A stretch of 64,000 nt of DNA from the NCBI RefSeq assembly GCF_009857435.1, contig NZ_WWCK01000009.1:62001-126000 (forward strand), read 5' to 3'. Position numbers and translations under genes: made by a program. Every line of letters starts with the position of its first letter. The first letter of the stretch is position 1. This DNA is from Duganella rivi (GTDB lineage: Bacteria; Pseudomonadota; Gammaproteobacteria; Burkholderiales; Burkholderiaceae_D). The notes under the pieces are model-generated. The model ran no database searches, had not been told where the DNA came from, and was given only the letters and a program-made list of their open reading frames with translations. This document shows positions 33,452 through 41,840 of this stretch, in pieces.

Positions 33452-34990
33452 ATGGACAACCCGCGCATCCTGCTGTCGATCTGCATCCCTACTTTCAATC
33501 GCGGCGCCTTGCTGCGCAACACGCTGGAAAGCATCGTCACCCAGGCCGAGTTCGCCGAGGGCGAGGCCGAGGTGGTGATCTCCGATAACTGCTCTACCGA
33601 CGACACCGAGGCGCTGGTCGCGCCGTTCGTGCAAGCCTATCCGGGCAAGGTAATCTACCACCGCCACCCGGAGCCGATCTGGGCCGATTCTAATTTCGAA
33701 GCGGTGCTGAAGATGGGCCGTGGCGCCTTCATGAAGCTGCATAACGACAACCTGATGCTGATGAACGGCGCGCTGGGCGAGCTGCTCAAGGTAGTGCGCG
33801 TGACCGAGGCCGAGAAGCCGGTCATCTTCGTCACCAACGGCACCATGAACGCCGGCAATCCGATTGAAGCGCTGGCCAGCATGAACGACTTCGTGCGCCG
33901 CGTGTCCTTCATCTCGACCTGGATCGGCGGCTTCGGCATCTGGCGCGAGCAGTTCGAGGCCATGCCCGACTTCGCCCGCTACGCCAAGCTCAAGCTGGTG
34001 CAGACCGACGTGGTGCTGCGCCTCCTGGCACAAGGCCGCCGCGCCATCGTGCTGTACCAGCCGTACTTCGCGATCCAAGGCGTGGGCCGCAAGGGTGGCT
34101 ACAACATTGCCGAGGTATTCGGCCAGAACTACCTGTACATCCTCAAGGCCCACCTGCTGACCGGCATGCTGGACAAGGACGTCTACGAGGCCGAGAAGAA
34201 AGCCATCCTGCTGCGCCACATCATCCCGTGCTACTTCGACGATAACAACGACTTCCACCGCACCGGCTTCTTCCCGTACCTGCAGGATTACCTGTACGAC
34301 GATTACTTCCACCACGCGGTGGAAAACCTGATCGCCCATCCGCCGAAAGCCGCGGCTGCCGCTGCGGCACCGGCTCCTGCGCCAACGCCGCAAGAACAAA
34401 TCGCCCAGTACTGGCGCAACATCAACCCGCACAACAGCACCAGCATGACGGCGGCCGGCCCGGTCAACCTGGCCAAGGTGACCTGCGGCCGCCGCACCTA
34501 CGGCGACCTGCACGTGATCGGCTACGGCCGCGAGGCTGAAGGCCTGACCATCGGCAGCTTCTGCTCGATTGCCGGCTCGGTGAAATTCATGCTGGGTGGG
34601 AATCACCCGTACAAAGGCTTCTCCAGCTTCCCCTTCCTGGTGCACTACTTCGGCGTGCAGCTGGAGTCGGTGACCAAGGGCCCGATCGTGCTGGAAGACG
34701 ACGTCTGGATCGGCTACGACACGCTGGTGCTGTCGGGCGTGACCATCGGCCGCGGTGCCGTCATTGCAGCCGGCAGCGTGGTGACGCGCGATATTCCGCC
34801 ATACAGCATCGCCGGCGGCAACCCGGCGCGCGTGATCAAACAGCGCTTCCCGCAGGAAGTGATCGACAAACTGTGCAAGGTGGACTACTCGCGCCTGAGC
34901 GACGACGCCATCCTGCGCAACCGCGAGATTTTGTACCAAGAGCTCACTGCCGAGAACGCCGACGCCATCTTGGCCAAGCTGTTCGGTTAA
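33452..34990 (+). CDS. GT2 glycosyltransferase fused to CatB-like hexapeptide acetyltransferase
   Basis: 512 residues. Residues ~1-290 are a GT2 GT-A domain (LLSICIPTFNRGALLRNTLE, EVVISDNCSTDDTE, MKLHNDNLMLMN in the usual DxD neighbourhood). An Ala/Pro-rich linker lies at about 303-316. From ~345 to 475 there is a xenobiotic/CatB-type acetyltransferase beta-helix: TIGSFCSIAGSVKFMLGGNH, then IVLEDDVWIGYDTLVLSGVT, ending AGGNPARVIKQRF. The fusion suggests one polypeptide adds a sugar and O- or N-acetylates it. It starts 8 bp after the transketolase subunit and is followed by a sugar O-methyltransferase gene. Confidence 0.85.
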   Translation: MDNPRILLSICIPTFNRGALLRNTLESIVTQAEFAEGEAEVVISDNCSTDDTEALVAPFVQAYPGKVIYHRHPEPIWADSNFEAVLKMGRGAFMKLHNDNLMLMNGALGELLKVVRVTEAEKPVIFVTNGTMNAGNPIEALASMNDFVRRVSFISTWIGGFGIWREQFEAMPDFARYAKLKLVQTDVVLRLLAQGRRAIVLYQPYFAIQGVGRKGGYNIAEVFGQNYLYILKAHLLTGMLDKDVYEAEKKAILLRHIIPCYFDDNNDFHRTGFFPYLQDYLYDDYFHHAVENLIAHPPKAAAAAAAPAPAPTPQEQIAQYWRNINPHNSTSMTAAGPVNLAKVTCGRRTYGDLHVIGYGREAEGLTIGSFCSIAGSVKFMLGGNHPYKGFSSFPFLVHYFGVQLESVTKGPIVLEDDVWIGYDTLVLSGVTIGRGAVIAAGSVVTRDIPPYSIAGGNPARVIKQRFPQEVIDKLCKVDYSRLSDDAILRNREILYQELTAENADAILAKLFG

Positions 34991-35018
34991 GTCCCATCCA
35001 TACCAGAAAGGACGTACC

Positions 35019-36071
35019 ATGCATTTGTCGATAGAAGGCGGATTTGACGACCGTCGCGTAACTGCCGATCCGGCCATCATCGAGCGCGTGATGAAGGCGT
35101 ACCAGCGATCCAAGGAAGTCCAGCAAGGCGCCGCCGAGGTCTACCAGGTAAGCCACATGTGGCTGCCGATCTACAGCGGCTACATGGGCGAAGTGATGGA
35201 CGTCATGGCGCGCCGCGATGCCGAGGCGCTGGGCCGCATCTACGCCAACTTCTTCCGCGAGAGCTGCAGCGTGGGCATCCACGGCCTGCCGATCGACATG
35301 GCGGCCAACTTCTTCAACGTGCCGGTGATCAGCGATGAGAGCAAAGGCAAGTACGTCGAAGACATCATGCACCGCTTCAACATCTGGCTGAGCTCGATGG
35401 GCAAGGCCTTGCCGCTGGACGTGCTGGAAACGCCGGTAGTGGGCAATCCTTACGGCTTCTACATCGACGGCAAGTTCTACCGCCACGGCGTCGACTACCA
35501 GCACTACTACGCCACCGCGATCAGCCGCCTGACCCGTAGCAAATCGCACCGTACCGTGCTGGAACTGGGCGGCGGTTTCGGCGGCCTCGGCTACTTCCTG
35601 CTGCGCGACAACCCGGATCTGACTTACATCGACGTCGACCTGCCGGAAAACATGGCGCTGACCGCCTACTACCTGCTGAACGCTTGCCCGGATAAAAAAA
35701 TCGCGCTGTACGGTGAAGTGGATTTGAAAACGGCCGACCTGAGCCAGTACGACGCCATCGTGCTGCCGAACTTCGCGATAGCCGAACTGCCGTCCGGCAC
35801 GGTAGACCTGTGCTTCAACTCCTACAGCCTGGCGGAAATGTCGCTCGATACGGTGGACAACTACATCGCCCACTTCAACCGTTTGGCGACCAAGTACATC
35901 TACCACATCAACCACACCCGTATCCCGCCGGTGAAGGCTGATGAATTCCCGATCGACTACAGCAAGTTCGAACTGGTGTCGCGCGCGCCCGCCATGTGGA
36001 ACATGGGCCGCAACAAAGAGATGGACGAGTTCGAGTACATCTACAAGGCCAAAGACCTCAGCTACGCCTGA
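35019..36071 (+). CDS. Putative sugar O-methyltransferase (NanM-type family)
   Basis: 350 residues with AAAGGA before the ATG. The central VLELGGGFGGLGYFLLRDNP is a class I SAM-binding motif, with YIDVDLPENMALTAYYLL providing the acidic ribose-binding residue, and FNSYSLAEMSLDTVDNYI further on. The whole-length pattern matches bacterial 'putative sugar O-methyltransferase' proteins found in polysaccharide loci. It would cap or modify a sugar hydroxyl, probably the last step of this operon, which ends at a long palindromic element. The target sugar is unknown. Confidence 0.78.
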   Translation: MHLSIEGGFDDRRVTADPAIIERVMKAYQRSKEVQQGAAEVYQVSHMWLPIYSGYMGEVMDVMARRDAEALGRIYANFFRESCSVGIHGLPIDMAANFFNVPVISDESKGKYVEDIMHRFNIWLSSMGKALPLDVLETPVVGNPYGFYIDGKFYRHGVDYQHYYATAISRLTRSKSHRTVLELGGGFGGLGYFLLRDNPDLTYIDVDLPENMALTAYYLLNACPDKKIALYGEVDLKTADLSQYDAIVLPNFAIAELPSGTVDLCFNSYSLAEMSLDTVDNYIAHFNRLATKYIYHINHTRIPPVKADEFPIDYSKFELVSRAPAMWNMGRNKEMDEFEYIYKAKDLSYA

Positions 36072-36265
36072 TTCGGGGTCAGCTCTGTCATTTGGACACG
36101 CGCGAGCGATATTTGAGAAATATCAATACGCTCGCGCTAATTTCACACTCGATTTTCGGGGCGAACAAATCCCCCGCCGAACTTAGACTCCACGAACATT
36201 TCGGAAGATATTGATATTTCTCAAACAAGGTTCACGCGTGTCCAAATGACAGAGCTGACCCTGAA
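36072..36265. repeat. Long composite REP/MITE-like inverted repeat
   Basis: Outer arms 36072-36102 and 36235-36265 are complementary with one mismatch (TTCGGGGTCAGCTCTGTCAT...). Inner arms 36112-36128 and 36209-36225 (TTTGAGAAATATCAATA) pair again. The left half also holds its own hairpin, CGCGAGCG (36101-36108) with CGCTCGCG (36129-36136). The A/T-rich core differs from neighbouring genes. No ORF of note. It lies between the convergent O-methyltransferase and GT2 genes and could terminate both. Confidence 0.75.
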
Positions 36266-36272
36266 TTGGGGA

Positions 36273-37058
36273 TTAGAAATACTCGAGGCCGAGGACGATG
36301 CCGGCGCTTGCCATCAGCGATTGGCGGGTGAGCCGGGTCTGCATGTTGGGCGCGGGATGCTTGCGGTACAGTTGCAGCATCACCTCGACAATCTTGTCGT
36401 CGCGTGAATTGCCGCGGCGCATATTCTCCGGCGCGGTCGCGGCGCTTTTGTGGATGACCACGCCGTCAGTGGCGTAGTGCACCAGCGAGCGGCCGTGCAT
36501 GGCCGCCAGCAGGAAGTCCCAGTCTTCGTAGATGATCAGGTCGGTCTCGTTGCGCACGCCTTGCAGCACGTCGCTACGGTAGGCGATGCAGCTGTTCGGG
36601 ATGCGGTTGCGCACGTACACGCTGTCGAAGGTTACGTCGGCGATCGACACGCTCTGGCCGCCCGGCAGCGGCGTCGGCGGGTACACGGTGCGGTCTTCGT
36701 TCTGGATCTGGAAATCGCAGAACAGCATCTCCGGCTTGTCTTTCAGCAGCCGCGCTTTCAACTTGGCGAGGTGATCCGGGCGGTAGGTGTCGTCATCGTC
36801 CAGGAACAAGATGTATTCCGAATCGGCAATCGCCAGCCCGAGGTTGCGGCTCGCCGCCGGGCCCGGCACGCCGGTGGCCCGCAGCACGTAGTCGAAGCGC
36901 TTGTCGAGCTGGGTCAGCTCCTGGTACGGCGGCAGGTAGCCCGGTGAGTCCGAGACGATCACCACCTTGAAATCCTGGCAGGTCTGCGCGATCAGCGAAT
37001 CGAGCGTGCGCTTCAGCAGCAGCGGCCGCTCGTGGGTCGGGATGATGATGGTGAACAC
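36273..37058 (-). CDS. GT2 family glycosyltransferase linked to the type I secretion operon
   Basis: 261 residues. FTIIIPTHERPLLLKRTLDS, FKVVIVSDSPG, ASRNLGLAIADSEYILFLDD (the end of which carries the DxD-type metal site) and IIYEDWDFLLAAMHG are typical of GT2 enzymes. It starts 13 bp after the HlyD-type gene on the same strand, so it is probably the third gene of the exporter operon. Coupling of a glycosyltransferase to a protein exporter hints that the exported substrate is glycosylated, but this is inference. Shorter than many GT2 proteins but complete through the catalytic domain. Confidence 0.82.
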   Translation of the reverse strand: MFTIIIPTHERPLLLKRTLDSLIAQTCQDFKVVIVSDSPGYLPPYQELTQLDKRFDYVLRATGVPGPAASRNLGLAIADSEYILFLDDDDTYRPDHLAKLKARLLKDKPEMLFCDFQIQNEDRTVYPPTPLPGGQSVSIADVTFDSVYVRNRIPNSCIAYRSDVLQGVRNETDLIIYEDWDFLLAAMHGRSLVHYATDGVVIHKSAATAPENMRRGNSRDDKIVEVMLQLYRKHPAPNMQTRLTRQSLMASAGIVLGLEYF

Positions 37059-37071
37059 GGAGCTTCCTCGT

Positions 37072-38442
37072 TTATGGTTCGCGGATCGATTCGTCCAGCG
37101 CGCGCGTCAGCGGGAACAGCAAGTAGGACATCACGGTGCGATGGCCGACCACCACTTCCGCCGTCACGGTCATGCCCGGCATCAGCTGGGCGCCCTTGGT
37201 CAGCTTGCGCAGCTTGCCGGTGTAAGGGATGCGGCTCAGGTAGTACTGATCCAGACCGCCGCCGCCCTTGTCGGCACTGTCGCGCTTGAAGGAGTCTTGG
37301 CTGATGAAGCGCACTTTACCATCCAGCATGCCGTGTTCCTGGAAGTTGAAGGCGTCCACTTTCAGGTGCACCGCCGCACCCGGCTTGATGAAGCCGACAT
37401 CCATGGAATCAATCTGCACTTCCGCTTCCAGTTCCGCGCCCAGCGGCACGATGGTAAACAGCGGCTCGGCTTCGCGCACGATCGAGCCGACCGACAGCTT
37501 GCCGATCTCCAGCACCACGCCGTCAGCCGGCGCCACCATTTGCACCGCCTTGTGGCGCTTGTCGGCCTTGGTCAGCTGCTCGTTGATGCCGTCGCGCTCG
37601 CGCGTGGCGTTCAGCAGGTCTTCCATCGACTTTTGACGCCAGCTTTTCTCGAACGCGGCGCGCTCGGATTCGGCCGAGGCCAGCTCGCGCGACATCTCGA
37701 TCGATTTATTGCGCTGCAAGTCCATGTCGCGCTCGACTTCCAGGCGGCGATCGCGCGCTTCCAGCAAGTGCATCTTGGCGCCGAACTGCTCGGCCATCAG
37801 TTGCTCTTGCATGGCTTCCACTTCGCGCAGCGATTTCACGCGCTGGGCCAGGATCGATTGGTCGTGCTTGTTGGTCTCGAGGCCAGCTTTCAGGCGCGCG
37901 ATGTTTTGATCCATCTTGTTCTTTTGCGCTTCGTAATTGGCCTTGCGCTCGCTCGACAGCTGGGCTTGCAGCACGGCGTCATCGCTCGAAGCTTTGCCGG
38001 TAACGGCGCCAGCTTTACCCGACAGTTCCGCGCGCAGGCCGGCCGCCTGCGTGTCGAGCGAGTCGAGGCGCACGCGCAGCTGGGTTTCATCGGCCGCGGT
38101 AAAGGTCGGATCCAGCGTCGCCAGTACCTGCCCTTTCTTGACGATCTGGCCGACGCGCACGTCGATGCTCTGGATGATGGAGGTATCGAGCGGCTGCACC
38201 ACGATATTCGGCAACGGATTGACCAGCTTGCCGTGGGCAATCACGATCTTCTCCACCGGCGACACGCAGGCCCAGATGATAAAGCACACAAAGGCCAGCA
38301 GCATCGTGTGCAGCGTCAGGCGCACCGCTCTCGGCAGCGGGCCGCGCTCGATGGCGTCGGCGTCCGGCAGGAAGTCGATCTCAGTCTCGTCCTTCTTGCC
38401 GCGCTTGAGGAGTTTTAAAGGTGACTTGTTTGCTGGTTCCAT
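37072..38442 (-). CDS. HlyD-type membrane fusion protein of type I secretion
   Basis: 456 residues. A cytoplasmic N-terminus with many charged residues precedes one membrane segment (about 44-62, LHTMLLAFVCFIIWACV). A lipoyl-like half-motif follows (VRVGQIVKKGQVLATLDPT), then a long charged coiled-coil hairpin (~110-290), the second half-motif (VQMVAPADGVVLEIGKLSVG) and a beta-barrel region (ELEAEVQIDSMDVGFIKPG; LMPGMTVTAEVVVG). It spans inner membrane and periplasm, linking the ABC exporter to a TolC-like channel. Its start overlaps the exporter gene by 28 bp, implying coupling. No TolC-type gene is in the window. Confidence 0.92.
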   Translation of the reverse strand: MEPANKSPLKLLKRGKKDETEIDFLPDADAIERGPLPRAVRLTLHTMLLAFVCFIIWACVSPVEKIVIAHGKLVNPLPNIVVQPLDTSIIQSIDVRVGQIVKKGQVLATLDPTFTAADETQLRVRLDSLDTQAAGLRAELSGKAGAVTGKASSDDAVLQAQLSSERKANYEAQKNKMDQNIARLKAGLETNKHDQSILAQRVKSLREVEAMQEQLMAEQFGAKMHLLEARDRRLEVERDMDLQRNKSIEMSRELASAESERAAFEKSWRQKSMEDLLNATRERDGINEQLTKADKRHKAVQMVAPADGVVLEIGKLSVGSIVREAEPLFTIVPLGAELEAEVQIDSMDVGFIKPGAAVHLKVDAFNFQEHGMLDGKVRFISQDSFKRDSADKGGGGLDQYYLSRIPYTGKLRKLTKGAQLMPGMTVTAEVVVGHRTVMSYLLFPLTRALDESIREP

Positions 38443-40565
38443 AAGTGCTGGTAAGTTTCGCTACGGGTGAGCAGTTCTTCGTGGCGGCCGGAGTCAACCA
38501 GCGAGCCCTGGTGCATAACCATGATGCGGTCGGCGTCGACCAGCGTGGACAGGCGGTGCGAAATCATCACCACCGTGCGCCCCACGGCAATCTTGGACAG
38601 GTTGTTGATGAAGATGGCTTCCGATTCCGGGTCCAGCGCCGAAGCGGCTTCGTCCAGAATCAGAATGCGTGGACGCGACACCAGGGTACGCGCGATCGAC
38701 AGGCGCTGCTTCTGGCCGCCGGACAAGTTGGTGGCGTTTTCTTCCAGCACCGTGTCGTAGCCTTGCGGCAGGCGCTCGATGAATTCGTCGGCGCCGGCCG
38801 CTTGCGCGGCGGCCACCAGTTCTTCAAAGGTGGCGTCCGGCTTGGTGACGGACAGGTTCTCGCGCACCGTGCCGCGGAACAGGAAATTCTCTTGCAGCAC
38901 CACGCCGATCTGGCGGCGCAGGTGCGACAGTTCGATCTCGCGCGCATCGATGCCGTCAAAGCGCACCAGGCCTTCCTGCAACGGATACAGGCCCTGGATC
39001 AGCTTGGTCAGCGTGGTCTTGCCGGAACCGGAACGGCCAACGATGCCGACCACCGTGCCTTCCTGGATCGTGAACGAAGCCTTGTTCAGCGCCAGGTTCT
39101 GCGCGCCCGGATAGCGGAACACCACGTTGTCGAATTTGATTTCGCCTTGCAGCACCGGGCGCAGGCCATTGCCGCCGGGACGGCCTTCCGGCGCGCGGTT
39201 CATCACCTCGCCCAGCATCTTCACCGACAGCGCGGTTTCCTGGTAGTCGTTGACCAGGCCGACGATGGAAATCAACGGCTGGGTCACGCGGCCGGACAGC
39301 ATCTGGAAGCCGATCAGCGCGCCGACCGACAAGGTGCTGTCAAACACCTCGGCCGCACCGACGATGATGATCACCACCGGCAGCAGCTTGCCGAGGAAGT
39401 CGGTCACCGAGTTGCCGGCCATGGAAATCTGGCCGACGCGGAAGTGCATGGTAATCGCCTCGGCCGAACGCTGATCCCACACGCGGCGCTGGGTCGGCTC
39501 GATCGCCAGCGCTTTCACCGTGCGCATGCCGTGGATCACTTCCACCAGCATGCCCTGGCGCTGGCCTTCGGCCGCGTACAGCGCGTTGAGGCGGCGCTGG
39601 AAGGCCGGCACCATGGCCATCACGATGCCGCCGATCATCGCCGCAAACAGCAGCACGATCAGGGTCAGCTTGAACGAGTAGCTGAACAGGATAGGAATGA
39701 ACACCACCAGCGCGATCAGGTCGAGGCCGGTCATGAACAGGCGGCCGGTCAGGAAGCTGCGGATTTTTTCCAGCTGCTGCATGTGGCGCGTGACCACGCC
39801 GGCGCTGGTGGTTTCAAAGAAGTCGATCGGCAGCGACAGCAGGTGCGCGAACACGCGCCGCGTCAGGCGCATGTCGATCTTGTTGGAGGCGGCCAGCGTC
39901 AGCGTCTGGCGCAGGAAGCCGAAGGTGGAGTCGAAGATCAGCGCCATCACGATACCGACGCCCAGCACTTGCAGGGTAGTCACGCTTTGGTGCGTCAGCA
40001 CCTTGTCGATCACCAACTGGAAGAAGATCGGCGAGGCCAGTGCCAGCAGCTGCATGGCAATCGCGGCGATGAAGATGTCGCGGAACGCGGCTTTTTGTTT
40101 CAGGATTTCCGGGATAAACCAGCGCAGGCCGAACGGCTGATTCGGATCGGTGAGCTTGTGCTGACGTTTGACGAAGATCACATCGCCAAACCAGTGCTTT
40201 TCAAATTCGCTGCGCGCCACCAGCACCACTTGCGCATTGGCGGCGGCCGGGTTGAGCACGGCGGCCTGGTCTTCGGCGCCGTTCTCGCCGACCTTGACGC
40301 CCACCACGATGATCATGTTGCCGTTGTCCAGCTTGGCCATCAGCGGGAACACGCCGCCTTGCGCCATCAAGCGCGACCAGGTCAGCTTGTCGGCCTTGGC
40401 TTTCAAGCCGATATCCGAGGCGATCCGCAGCAGTGCACCGGTGGTCGGCTCCTCCGCACGCAACGCGTTTTCGTCGATGATGTGCTCAGGATTGATTTGC
40501 AGACCATGATGCTGCGCGATGGCAGTCAGACACTGAATCGCGGTATGGGGGAATTTATCTTGCAT
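38415..40565 (-). CDS. Type I secretion ABC transporter with C39-like domain (HlyB/LapB type)
   Basis: 716 residues. The N-terminal ~125 residues are a C39-peptidase-like domain; Cys12 is present (AIQCLTAIAQHHG), but the expected catalytic His region reads GNMIIVVGV, so it is likely a non-cleaving, substrate-docking domain. Membrane helices lie at about 155-430. The nucleotide-binding domain has GRSGSGKTTL (about 507), the Q-loop VVLQENFLFRG, the signature LSGGQKQRLSIARTL (about 611), Walker B ILILDEAASALD and H-loop VMISHRLST. It would export large unfolded proteins with C-terminal signals. Its gene is first in the exporter operon; the giant octad proteins nearby are the obvious candidate substrates. 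Confidence 0.93.
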   Translation of the reverse strand: MQDKFPHTAIQCLTAIAQHHGLQINPEHIIDENALRAEEPTTGALLRIASDIGLKAKADKLTWSRLMAQGGVFPLMAKLDNGNMIIVVGVKVGENGAEDQAAVLNPAAANAQVVLVARSEFEKHWFGDVIFVKRQHKLTDPNQPFGLRWFIPEILKQKAAFRDIFIAAIAMQLLALASPIFFQLVIDKVLTHQSVTTLQVLGVGIVMALIFDSTFGFLRQTLTLAASNKIDMRLTRRVFAHLLSLPIDFFETTSAGVVTRHMQQLEKIRSFLTGRLFMTGLDLIALVVFIPILFSYSFKLTLIVLLFAAMIGGIVMAMVPAFQRRLNALYAAEGQRQGMLVEVIHGMRTVKALAIEPTQRRVWDQRSAEAITMHFRVGQISMAGNSVTDFLGKLLPVVIIIVGAAEVFDSTLSVGALIGFQMLSGRVTQPLISIVGLVNDYQETALSVKMLGEVMNRAPEGRPGGNGLRPVLQGEIKFDNVVFRYPGAQNLALNKASFTIQEGTVVGIVGRSGSGKTTLTKLIQGLYPLQEGLVRFDGIDAREIELSHLRRQIGVVLQENFLFRGTVRENLSVTKPDATFEELVAAAQAAGADEFIERLPQGYDTVLEENATNLSGGQKQRLSIARTLVSRPRILILDEAASALDPESEAIFINNLSKIAVGRTVVMISHRLSTLVDADRIMVMHQGSLVDSGRHEELLTRSETYQHLWNQQTSHL

Positions 40566-40688
40566 AGGCCCGAAAAGGTAAAAGCTTGCAGTAGCGCACT
40601 ATTGTGCCAGCCTTGGGATTCTAACCCAGCACAACGGTTCCCGGCGCCTTTTCTGTTGCAGAAACACAGGCCTAATTACCGTCCTATT

Positions 40689-41762
40689 TCAGCTAAACAC
40701 TTGCTTCAGCGATTGCGCCTGCGGTAGCGTATCGCTCCACTCACCGATCTGCGTCATAGTAGCCTTGGCCAGCTTGTGCCTTACGGCCTTGGGCAGGGGG
40801 CCGAAGCGCTGCGTGAGCAAACGCTCCAGCACGAAAGCAGCACCTTCCTTACGGCCTTGTTCCAGGCCTTGTTCCAGGCCTTGTTCCAGGCCTTGTTCCA
40901 GGCCTTGTTCTAGCCCTTGCTCCAGGCCCCTCTGAATGCCTTTGTCGATGAACGACTGCTCTAATGGACTGATCCACTTCATTTTGCGTTCCTCCTCCAT
41001 CTGAACAATCGCTTGCCAGTAGCGTAGCTGATGCGGCTCAGGCAGGGCCATCATCCAGTTAATCACATCGAACATCATCATTATGCGCTGCTTACTCCAG
41101 CCATGTTGATACAGTAGCTCGGTCGACTCTAGTTTCGATGCAAAAAGCTGATCGGGATCACGGCCGGCCTGCTGCGTGCGCCAATGCGCCAGCGCGAGTA
41201 AAGCAAACGGGTTATCCGACGCCAGCAAGGCATCGCTGCGGCCGGCGTAATCAAGCAGCTTGGCCGTGGCAAAGGAGATACCCATCACCGTACCCAACAA
41301 CTCGTTGTGGAAGGCGCACGGACGCCAATAGGGATCATCGTCGGCCAGCACGACCAAGCTGGCCACCGGCTGCCCATACTCTCTAAAAATGCGATAGTTG
41401 TAGTCCAGCACGCGCAAGGCCAGCGAGTTATCACGCTGTGCCTGCACTTCGATGTGAATCAGCACCCATCGCACGCTACCGTCATGCAGGCACACCTCGA
41501 ACAGCTTGTCGCCCACCAAGCCGCTCGGGGCATCGCCGAAGCCTACCCTCACCAGTTCCTTGTCGCGGGAGCGCGGCCGCTTCTTCCAATTGATTTGACG
41601 GCTCATCTCGGGAAAAAAGAACGCCATGAAGTCATGGAAAGCGCGCGTTATTGCTGTTTTCCATGGCATATCGTAGCGGGCTGGTGGGCTGGTATTTGGC
41701 ATATCCCAGTCTACGTCCGCCGCCTGCCTGGCCATTTTGACGAGTGACAAGATGCGGCCCAT
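40689..41762 (-). CDS. Rpn/YhgA-like recombination-promoting nuclease family protein with DUF4351-like tail
   Basis: About 357 residues from the ATG at 41762; a TTG at 41783 and an ATG at 41702 are alternatives. The start is uncertain because none has a clear ribosome site, and the TTG would lie in the T-run of the upstream giant gene's terminator. The PD-(D/E)XK-like N-terminal region has KELVRVGFGDAPSG and a strand ending VLIHIEVQAQRD (E-x-Q, the usual catalytic pair), followed by DYNYRIFREYGQPVASLVVL. After about seven G-L-E-Q units comes a tail (LLTQRFGPLPKAVRHKLAKA) like DUF4351. Rpn proteins are DNA endonucleases or transposase-related and often vary in copy number. No clear link to secretion. 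Confidence 0.8.
   Translation of the reverse strand: MGRILSLVKMARQAADVDWDMPNTSPPARYDMPWKTAITRAFHDFMAFFFPEMSRQINWKKRPRSRDKELVRVGFGDAPSGLVGDKLFEVCLHDGSVRWVLIHIEVQAQRDNSLALRVLDYNYRIFREYGQPVASLVVLADDDPYWRPCAFHNELLGTVMGISFATAKLLDYAGRSDALLASDNPFALLALAHWRTQQAGRDPDQLFASKLESTELLYQHGWSKQRIMMMFDVINWMMALPEPHQLRYWQAIVQMEEERKMKWISPLEQSFIDKGIQRGLEQGLEQGLEQGLEQGLEQGLEQGRKEGAAFVLERLLTQRFGPLPKAVRHKLAKATMTQIGEWSDTLPQAQSLKQVFS
40853..40924 (-). repeat. 12-bp minisatellite inside the Rpn-like gene
   Basis: On the + strand GGCCTTGTTCCA occurs four times perfectly (40853-40900), then as two variant copies to 40924. It encodes the G-L-E-Q repeats. Being a multiple of three, copy-number change would lengthen or shorten a hinge between nuclease and tail without breaking the frame. 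Confidence 0.85.
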
Positions 41763-41781
41763 TGCTAGCGATTCGGGAAGC

Positions 41782-41817
41782 AAAAAAAAAACGGCAAGAC
41801 CCGTAGGTCTTGCCGTT
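41782..41817 (-). terminator. Strong rho-independent terminator of giant gene 2
   Basis: Read on the minus strand, AACGGCAAGACC (41817-41806) pairs with GGTCTTGCCGTT (41801-41790) across a 4-nt loop, followed by a run of T (41791-41782). It lies 23 bp after the stop codon at 41841. Confidence 0.92.
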
Positions 41818-41840
41818 CCTGGTGCTAGCTGAGGCGGTGC

